NCBI GenBank assembly: GCA_950068635.1
Contig: CATMIM010000090.1
Span: forward strand, 1-5,879
Source of the DNA: an uncultured Candidatus Poseidoniales archaeon
GTDB lineage: Archaea; Thermoplasmatota; Poseidoniia; Poseidoniales; Thalassarchaeaceae
Direction: 5' to 3'
DNA: 5,879 nt
The number at the start of each line of letters is the position of its first letter. The first letter of the stretch is position 1. Shown in pieces: positions 1-5,323 of the stretch. Under the pieces are notes generated by a model. The model was not told the origin of the DNA. It did not search any database and worked only from the letters and a program-made list of their open reading frames with translations. The translations under genes were made by a program, and so were the position numbers.

Positions 1-2
1 GC

Positions 3-425
3 GCGCTGGGTGCCGTAGACGATGAGGATGGGGCCGCACCCATCGATGTCGAACTGCTGAGAGACCAACTGACCACCGACTGGAACGACGCTCCCAGTTG
101 CGCGACCTTGGTGGACGGTCATCTCTCACACCTGCTGGCTGTCGATGCGATCGTCATCATCAGGTGCGAACCCTCGTTGCTCGCAGCCCGCAACGAGGCT
201 CGTGGGTGGCCAGAGCAGAAGGTGACGGAGAACTCGGAGTGGGAGCTGCTCGGCGGACCGTGGAATGACTGGGAGGAGTGGGCGGACACGCCGGTGCTGG
301 AACTCGATTCGTCAGAGGTGAGTCCCGAGACGTCATTCAGCGCATTGCTGGAATGGGCCGGCAATGGATTCAAGCCTGAACGCCCTGAGCAGAGCATAGA
401 CTGGATAGAACGTCTGCACGGTTGA
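3..425 (+). CDS. AK6/Fap7-family adenylate kinase, C-terminal part (5' end outside window)
   Basis: The frame is open from base 3 with no stop, so the gene starts to the left of the window; about 140 C-terminal residues are visible and the P-loop is not. The strand with Val-Asp-Gly-His followed by Leu-Ser-His-Leu-Leu (about 111-134) matches the D-x-H region of AK6/Fap7 kinases. It is followed by a hydrophobic strand (DAIVIIRC) and a lid-like segment (about 189-233) with Arg, Arg-Gly-Trp, Lys and Glu-Asn at the family spacing. The C-terminal segment ends with an Ile-Asp-Trp-Ile motif common in archaeal members. The family phosphorylates AMP with ATP and, in eukaryotes and archaea, assists small-subunit ribosome maturation through uS11; that role is known for the family, not shown here. 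The stop lies 11 bp before the ATG of the next gene, which suggests one transcript. Family assignment is fairly sure; exact activity is not. Confidence 0.82.
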   Translation, partial: ALGAVDDEDGAAPIDVELLRDQLTTDWNDAPSCATLVDGHLSHLLAVDAIVIIRCEPSLLAARNEARGWPEQKVTENSEWELLGGPWNDWEEWADTPVLELDSSEVSPETSFSALLEWAGNGFKPERPEQSIDWIERLHG

Positions 426-427
426 GG

Positions 428-433
428 GGTGAG
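428..433 (+). promoter_or_regulatory. Ribosome binding site deciding the ATG 437 start
   Basis: GGTGAG lies three bases before ATG 437 and matches the archaeal anti-Shine-Dalgarno (GGAGGTGA type). It sits in the 11-bp gap after the kinase stop codon and favours ATG 437 over the overlapping TTG at 422. Confidence 0.55.
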
Positions 434-436
434 GGA

Positions 437-1135
437 ATGGCTGTCGAGAAGTTGCGCGCCCAGTTCACGAAAGTGCTCGACCCGTTGGTATCGAAACTAG
501 GATTCGTCAATCCCAACCACCTGACGTGGAGCACTCTGGTGCTCGCCTTGGGAGCAGCCTGGCTCTACACCAACGCCGGCAGGGACTCGCAAGGTGGCTG
601 GATGCTGCTGGGCGCGATCGGGCTGATGATGCTCGCCTCGCTGTTCGACGCACTCGACGGGCAGATCGCCCGTACTTATGGGAAGGCTTCGGATTACGGT
701 GACTTTCTGGACCACACGATAGATCGTGTCGTCGACATCATCCTGCTCGTGGCCATCGGCCTCAGCAGCGCTTGGCTCGGTGATGATGTGTGGCTCGGCT
801 ATTCCGCCGCCCTGCTCACCCTGATGGGGTCGTACATGGGAACACAGGCACAGTCGGTGGGCCTCGGGCGGAACTACGGAGGTTTCAGCAGGGCGGACAG
901 GCTGGTCGTCATCATGCTGGCGACCGTCGTCGCCGCCATCCAGTCGTTCCGCGGGGTGGGCGACTTCGCAGCAATTGACCTCCCCACGGGAACACTCGCC
1001 ATCAACCCCCTTTCGGCAGTATTGCTGATCTCCGCTGCCGGGGGAGCGTACACCTTCCTCGTCCGATTCTTCGCCTCGCGCAAGGGCCTGCTCGCGCGTC
1101 TCAGCGCCTCCGTTGGAGGCGAATCCGAAGGTTGA
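437..1135 (+). CDS. CDP-alcohol phosphatidyltransferase, likely archaeal phospholipid head-group synthase
   Basis: This is a complete integral membrane enzyme of 232 residues with the whole family signature D-x2-D-G-x2-A-R-x8-G-x3-D-x3-D. In the ATG numbering these are D71, D74, G75, A78, R79, G88, D92 and D96, the residues that bind the metal ions and CDP-lipid. Before the first helix is the typical Asn-Pro-Asn-His-Leu-Thr entry motif (about residues 25-30). A conserved-looking loop follows with G149, R152 and R155, and five or six hydrophobic helices can be traced. Such enzymes displace CMP from CDP-archaeol with an alcohol acceptor. The N-terminal layout resembles archaetidylinositol-phosphate synthases, but serine or glycerol phosphate acceptors cannot be excluded. 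ATG 437 was chosen because a GGTGAG motif (428-433) lies just upstream; a TTG at 422 would add five residues and overlap the previous stop. Family is certain, acceptor is not. Confidence 0.93.
   Translation: MAVEKLRAQFTKVLDPLVSKLGFVNPNHLTWSTLVLALGAAWLYTNAGRDSQGGWMLLGAIGLMMLASLFDALDGQIARTYGKASDYGDFLDHTIDRVVDIILLVAIGLSSAWLGDDVWLGYSAALLTLMGSYMGTQAQSVGLGRNYGGFSRADRLVVIMLATVVAAIQSFRGVGDFAAIDLPTGTLAINPLSAVLLISAAGGAYTFLVRFFASRKGLLARLSASVGGESEG
1105..1121 (+). other. Short stem-loop at the end of the phosphatidyltransferase gene
   Basis: Bases 1105-1111 (CGCCTCC) pair perfectly with 1115-1121 (GGAGGCG) around a 3-base loop, ending 12 bases before the stop codon. No T-run follows, so it is not a standard terminator. 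It may be coincidental coding sequence. Confidence 0.3.
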
Positions 1136-1238
1136 TTGTCCGAAACAGGGGATTGGTTCCCATATTCGACGCAGATAACATCGCTGCGGCGTCAGCCTCA
1201 TAACAACAACAGAGGCACACGACCGACGGGGGTTGAGC
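1136..1238 (+). promoter_or_regulatory. Intergenic region, probable promoter and leader of the large surface protein
   Basis: This 103-bp gap between two same-strand genes is less GC-rich than the surrounding coding sequence. A weak TATA-like stretch (CATATT, 1161-1166) is the best candidate archaeal promoter element; its match to the TTTAWATA consensus is poor. A GGGGGT motif at 1228-1233 lies five bases before the GTG at 1239 and is the likely ribosome binding site. The gap suggests separate transcription from the kinase/lipid gene pair, but this is inference. Confidence 0.3.
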
Positions 1239-4200
1239 GTGCGCACTGCCAAGTCTAACTCTGTTCTGCTGTCCATTCTGTTGATTTGCATGCTGGCCGG
1301 GCCCATGGTCGGTCCTGCCTTGGCGGACGAAGGACCGGCAGACTTGCTACAGGCACAGGACATCATCGCGATCTTCGATGGAGCCAGCGAGACGACCACG
1401 GTGATCTGGCGCAACTACGACACCAACGACGGCACAATATGGACAAACATGACCAACTCCCGTTACCTGGTCTACCGCAGTACGGTCCGACTGAACGAGT
1501 CGATGGTGCTCAACAACACGGTGCTCCCGTTCGCCAACATCTCTGCCTGCCCCCCAACCACCGCTCTGAATGAATGCCCCATGTTGGTGCACACGGTACA
1601 GTTCCCGCTCGGACCAGGAATCAACGGTTCGTTCTACTACGGCGTCAGCACCATCCTGCCCAACGGCACGATCAGCGCGCTGATGCTCCCATACGCCAGC
1701 CTGATCGATGATCCCCTGTACGAGTTCACGCACAGCATCACCGCGCCGTTCAACGTCAACGCCTCATTCGACCCGACGAGCAGCAGGACGTTGATTCAAT
1801 GGATCAACCTCAACGAACTCTCGCCGGGAACCCTCCCTGAAGTAGGACCGCTCGCTTACGATATCAACGTCTACCGGCACAGCGACCCTGCCAACCGCTC
1901 CTCTTGGGTCTCACTGGAGATGGATGGTGACAGGCAACTGATAGGTATGCTCGGTGCAGGAAACAACTCGTTCACCTTCACCGTACCACCCGGCACCGAC
2001 CAGTTGACCTACTACTCGGTCACTTACATTCTCGAGGGCTACGAAGACGCACGATTCCTCGGCTCGAACACGCTCGATCCAGAGTGGCCTGTATGGGAGG
2101 ACAACGTCGCTCCCGGACTGCTGATTGGAGGAGTCACTGCGGATTTCCAGAACGAACCGCTTGGAGGGACCGGGAACACCACCATCACGTGGTATGATCT
2201 GGTCTCAGAGACGGACGGCACCTACCACGTCTGGCGCTCTGGCAGCATGTTCAGCAGCACGACGAATCCCTATGTCGAGCTCATCGCCTCCGTGGGACCC
2301 GGAGTTGGCTCCTACGTCTACCAGGTCGAGAGAGGCACGCTCGGCTACGCATACTACGCCGTCACCCTGGCCGACGGCCGGGGCAACCACAACGACTCCA
2401 TCACGTCCCAAGTCATCGGCGGCCCGGTGCTCGAGGACGCATTCACCTACTGGATGGCCGAGCCCACCAACGTGCAAGCGGAATACCTCGGAGGCGGTAA
2501 GACGAGAGTGTCGTGGATCGATCAAGTGGGTGCGGAAGGAGAGACCTACCACGTCTGGTATTCGAGAACGACGTTGTCTGCAACCAGCAATCTGTCCAAC
2601 CCAGATGTGGCCATACTCGCAGCCACCGTGCCCGACGGTGTGCAGGAGGCATTAGTCGACACACCACCGGACGTGGAACGCCAGGCGTTCTACTGTGTCA
2701 CCTCCGAAACGCGTTACAACCACCTGAACGCCACCTTCGAGAGCACCGAGTTCGTGCAGAGTTGCATCGAACCTTCTGTGCTCGAGGACACGCAGGCCCC
2801 CGTTCCAGCGCAACTGGCGCAACCACAACTCCAAGGTGCCCAGCAGAGCGTGCTCATCAGTTGGATGAACTCACTCGAATCGGGTGAATCATACGACATC
2901 TACCGACATCTGGGCGAGCCGTTCGCAAACAACGAGTCGGGCAACATCTCCGATGACCCGGGCTGGGAACTGCTCATCGCAGACTACACACCACTCGACA
3001 TCGAAGATTCCTCGGTGCGCGAGGTCTACCTGTCCGAAGGGCTGGACCGCTGGTCGTGGTACGCGCTGACCGTCACCGACAGTTGGGGGAACGAACGCGT
3101 ATCGCTCACCAACCGCTCGAACGTCTGGCTGATACACGAGGACACGACCGCGCCGGAAGCCGAGATCACCATCAATGGATTCCCTGACGGCTCTCTGCAG
3201 GTAGCAGACCACCGACTGACGATCGATGTCAGCGAGCCGGTCCAAGAGCACCCGATCATCGTGGTCACCACCGAGGATTACGACCCCAACCTCGGAATAG
3301 GCGTCACATTCACCCCAGCTGGGGAACTCATCCGCGCCCAATCGCTGCTCGGCTCGACCTCTCGCTACTACTGGGACTTCCCAATCGTCTCAGGCATCGA
3401 CACCACCAACCTGATCGTCTCGGTCACGCTGATCGACACGGTCGGCAACTCGAACACTCTGGTGAAGTCCAACTGGGTCATCGATGCCAAGCGCCCGACC
3501 ATCGATCTGTTCTCTCCCTCGTCGGAGAGCAGGTACCTCTACGGAGACAACATCCGCGTGCATGGGGTGGTCAGCGATGATGTCGGCCTGCTCGAGGTGA
3601 CGTTCCACTTCATCGAAGTGAAGGATTTCGGCTACGAGAACGCGTTCGAATGGGAGTTGGTGACGGATGTCACACCTGGGGACGCCGACCCGAACACCCT
3701 CGTGTTCGACATGCGCGAACCATCTGCCACCTTCCGCAAGGCCGGGTTCCACCGACTGGAAGTCAAGGCGGTCGACCTCGCCGGCAACGAGCGCATCGCG
3801 CAGACCATCTTCTACGTCGACCACTGCTATGAGAACATGAGCGGGTTCACCATCTGCGCCAGTGGCGATGACCCGATCGCCGGATTGGGGGAAGAGGAGG
3901 AGACGATACCCACGCTCCAGGATCCTCCGTACATCATCATCATCATGCTCGCCGCGTTCAACGTTCTCATGCTGTTATTCGCCCTCATGATGGGCGTGCT
4001 CGCCAGCCAGGACCCGCGGCGTAAGGCCCGCGGGGACGGGGAGGGAGAGTTCGGAGAGGAGGACGATTGGATGATGGAGTTCATGGGCAGCGGAGACTCG
4101 AGTGAAGCAGCGGACCTGCGAGGGGACCTCGACGCTGCACCCGAACGAGACCCGTCGGAAGCCAAGGCGCTCGAAGATGATGTTGACCCGTTCGCTAGTA

Positions 4201-4415
4201 AGGAGAAGGAGCAGACTAAGCGGCGCAAGAAGAAGTCGAAGAAGTCAAGGAAGAAAGAGATCGAAGACGACGAGGACGACGAGGACGACGACGGGGACGA
4301 CGACGACGATGATTGGGGCGACGAGGACGACGGTGACGAGCCCGCGGGCAAGAAGAAGCCCAAGAAGCGCGGGAAGAAAGGGTCACGGCGCGCCATCAAG
4401 CGCAAGAAGAGCTGA
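1239..4415 (+). CDS. Large secreted single-pass membrane protein: five FN3-like plus two Ig-like domains, charged cytoplasmic tail
   Basis: The protein has 1058 residues if it starts at GTG 1239 (TTG 1233 would add two). A signal peptide covers about residues 1-31: RTAKSNS, a hydrophobic stretch, then Ala-Leu-Ala before Asp-Glu. Five tandem FN3-like units follow. Each has a core Trp (W57, W188, W318, W426, W542), a Tyr/Trp-rich 'Y-x-V-Y-R' strand and an aromatic strand of YYGV/YYSV/YYAV/FYCV/WYAL type. Two more beta-sandwich domains (about 640-750 and 752-862) resemble bacterial Ig-like folds. Six ectodomain Cys lie in close pairs (104/113, 486/509, 863/873). Seventeen N-x-S/T sequons all precede the transmembrane helix (about 897-922). 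The RRKAR segment after it puts the 134-residue tail in the cytoplasm. The tail has a basic block (994-1006), an acidic block (1009-1034) and a second basic block (1038-1057). No catalytic motif is seen; adhesion or S-layer/surface scaffold is a guess. No archaeosortase PGF motif is present. Confidence 0.9.
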   Translation: MRTAKSNSVLLSILLICMLAGPMVGPALADEGPADLLQAQDIIAIFDGASETTTVIWRNYDTNDGTIWTNMTNSRYLVYRSTVRLNESMVLNNTVLPFANISACPPTTALNECPMLVHTVQFPLGPGINGSFYYGVSTILPNGTISALMLPYASLIDDPLYEFTHSITAPFNVNASFDPTSSRTLIQWINLNELSPGTLPEVGPLAYDINVYRHSDPANRSSWVSLEMDGDRQLIGMLGAGNNSFTFTVPPGTDQLTYYSVTYILEGYEDARFLGSNTLDPEWPVWEDNVAPGLLIGGVTADFQNEPLGGTGNTTITWYDLVSETDGTYHVWRSGSMFSSTTNPYVELIASVGPGVGSYVYQVERGTLGYAYYAVTLADGRGNHNDSITSQVIGGPVLEDAFTYWMAEPTNVQAEYLGGGKTRVSWIDQVGAEGETYHVWYSRTTLSATSNLSNPDVAILAATVPDGVQEALVDTPPDVERQAFYCVTSETRYNHLNATFESTEFVQSCIEPSVLEDTQAPVPAQLAQPQLQGAQQSVLISWMNSLESGESYDIYRHLGEPFANNESGNISDDPGWELLIADYTPLDIEDSSVREVYLSEGLDRWSWYALTVTDSWGNERVSLTNRSNVWLIHEDTTAPEAEITINGFPDGSLQVADHRLTIDVSEPVQEHPIIVVTTEDYDPNLGIGVTFTPAGELIRAQSLLGSTSRYYWDFPIVSGIDTTNLIVSVTLIDTVGNSNTLVKSNWVIDAKRPTIDLFSPSSESRYLYGDNIRVHGVVSDDVGLLEVTFHFIEVKDFGYENAFEWELVTDVTPGDADPNTLVFDMREPSATFRKAGFHRLEVKAVDLAGNERIAQTIFYVDHCYENMSGFTICASGDDPIAGLGEEEETIPTLQDPPYIIIIMLAAFNVLMLLFALMMGVLASQDPRRKARGDGEGEFGEEDDWMMEFMGSGDSSEAADLRGDLDAAPERDPSEAKALEDDVDPFASKEKEQTKRRKKKSKKSRKKEIEDDEDDEDDDGDDDDDDWGDEDDGDEPAGKKKPKKRGKKGSRRAIKRKKS
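4218..4412 (+). repeat. Low-complexity Lys / Asp / Lys coding tract
   Basis: The tract encodes the end of the surface protein's cytoplasmic tail. AAG-rich codons (4218-4256) give KRRKKKSKKSRKK. GAC/GAG codons (4263-4340) give a near-continuous acidic run broken only by single Gly, Trp and Gly. AAG/CGC codons (from 4350) give a second basic block up to the last residue. The near-identical GAC/GAG triplets make this stretch prone to length change by slippage. The opposite strand reads as poly-Ser, which creates a false long open frame. Confidence 0.85.
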
Positions 4416-4452
4416 CCTTGCGTCCTCTCCCAAGCCACCGGAGCGGTAATCC

Positions 4453-4464
4453 CCACCCGGGTGG
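4453..4464. promoter_or_regulatory. Perfect 12-bp palindrome in the gap before the TPR-like gene
   Basis: CCACCCGGGTGG is its own reverse complement with no mismatch. It lies in the 82-bp gap between the surface-protein stop (4415) and ATG 4498, 12 bases before the purine-rich RBS candidate. A site of this shape could bind a dimeric regulator; with 12 bases in GC-rich DNA, chance is also possible. No clear TATA box is visible in this gap. Confidence 0.3.
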
Positions 4465-4476
4465 TCTGAGACCTTT

Positions 4477-4484
4477 GGAGGGAG
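4477..4484 (+). promoter_or_regulatory. Purine-rich ribosome binding site candidate, unusually far from ATG 4498
   Basis: GGAGGGAG is a strong anti-Shine-Dalgarno match but ends 13 bases before ATG 4498, longer than the usual 5-9. No ATG, GTG or TTG in the same frame lies at optimal spacing, so ATG 4498 remains the best start. Confidence 0.45.
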
Positions 4485-4497
4485 CGCGCTGTTCGGC

Positions 4498-5295
4498 ATG
4501 GAGGACCCGGTCAAGGTGGTCGAGCAGTATCGCCGCTACGTCGGGGATGGGCGACTGGAGATCGCCGAGGTGATGGCACAGGAACTGAGCGAGATGCTGC
4601 TTGCCAGGAAGGGACGGGACCTGCAACTGCAACACACGCTCGTGGACGCACTGCGCGACCTCGCCTCGATCTACGAACTGCGCCAGAAGTGGAAGCTGAG
4701 TCTGGCCGCCTCGGGCAGGCTGAAGGGAGAACGCCGGCTGCTGGCGCAGCAACTCGTCAAGGCAGAGATGCGCGATGAAGCGCGAGCGCTGCAAAGATCC
4801 ACGCGCGCCGGCGACGAAGTGCAGCGCGGGCGTGTCCTTCTGGAACTGGGGAAACTGCGCGCCGCGCTGTCAGCATTCCGTTCGGCTGCCAAGGGCGCAC
4901 CGAACAACCTCGAAGCGGTGGTTCGCCAACTCGAGGCGCACGAACGCATCAAGGGTCATCTGCGACGGGCCCGTAAGCCCGCCCGCAGACTCGATACCGC
5001 ACTCGGCCGGGTCGGGCCTGTGAATCGCCGTGAAGGCGAATTCGTGCTCTGTCCCGAGGGCGAGGCGACCCATCCGGTAGAACTGCTCGTCGCCGACCTG
5101 AAACGCTGGCTCGATCCAGCGCTTCGACTCCCCGCGTCCGAGGCGGTGGCGCTCAAGAGTAGGGCAGACGAACTCATGCGGCAGATGGAGGCAATTGCTT
5201 CCGGCGAACAAGCGGCTGATGCCGCACTGGCTGCCGCGGTCGAAAAACTCGAGCCGGTGGTCGACTACCACACCTACTCAGCCGGTGGCGCCTGA
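4498..5295 (+). CDS. Predicted cytoplasmic TPR-like helical-repeat protein, function unknown
   Basis: I do not recognise a named family. The 265-residue product has no signal peptide or membrane segment, is rich in Ala, Leu, Arg and Glu, and reads as alpha-helical throughout. Residues about 111-137 fit the tetratricopeptide pattern: Leu-Gly (117-118), Ala at 123, Phe at 127, Ala at 130-131 and Pro-Asn-Asn at 135-137. Flanking segments (for example 20-36, 42-75 and 80-100) look like further degenerate helical pairs. The region after about residue 145 is strongly basic (RRARKPARR). A less regular middle segment (about 170-200) carries the only Cys. The C-terminal part (205-255) returns to amphipathic helix or coiled coil. 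TPR-like proteins usually act as binding scaffolds, so a role as partner of a neighbouring membrane protein's tail is possible but unproven. The gene follows the surface protein on the same strand after 82 bp and converges with the minus-strand gene, stop to stop, over 28 bp. Confidence 0.8.
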   Translation: MEDPVKVVEQYRRYVGDGRLEIAEVMAQELSEMLLARKGRDLQLQHTLVDALRDLASIYELRQKWKLSLAASGRLKGERRLLAQQLVKAEMRDEARALQRSTRAGDEVQRGRVLLELGKLRAALSAFRSAAKGAPNNLEAVVRQLEAHERIKGHLRRARKPARRLDTALGRVGPVNRREGEFVLCPEGEATHPVELLVADLKRWLDPALRLPASEAVALKSRADELMRQMEAIASGEQAADAALAAAVEKLEPVVDYHTYSAGGA

Positions 5296-5323
5296 CTATC
5301 TTGTCGAGATGCAGGCTGATCAC
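5296..5323. other. 28-bp gap between convergent genes
   Basis: Only 28 bases separate the TGA of the TPR-like gene from the stop of the minus-strand gene. There is no T-run or hairpin inside it, so transcripts from both sides probably overlap into the opposite gene. Confidence 0.6.

Noticed and set aside
1105..1121. Intrinsic terminator after the phosphatidyltransferase
   Set aside because: The stem is only 7 bp, lies inside the coding region, and no T-run follows.
1239..1335. Lipoprotein signal (Cys in the hydrophobic stretch)
   Set aside because: The residue before the Cys is Ile, not Gly/Ala, and the Cys lies inside the hydrophobic core; Ala-Leu-Ala further on is a better signal peptidase I site.
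497..1414. Long open frame of 305 codons on the minus strand
   Set aside because: It is antisense to the phosphatidyltransferase, whose full catalytic signature is intact. The product is low-complexity (Gln, Arg, His and Glu rich) without a domain, and it crosses the intergenic gap and another gene's start.
3921..4415. Archaeosortase-type PGF-CTERM sorting signal
   Set aside because: There is no PGF motif before the helix and the helix is followed by a 134-residue tail, unlike the short basic end of sorting signals.
3827..4456. Minus-strand open frame with poly-Ser runs
   Set aside because: The poly-Ser is the reverse complement of the GAC/GAG acidic tract of the surface protein; no independent coding support.
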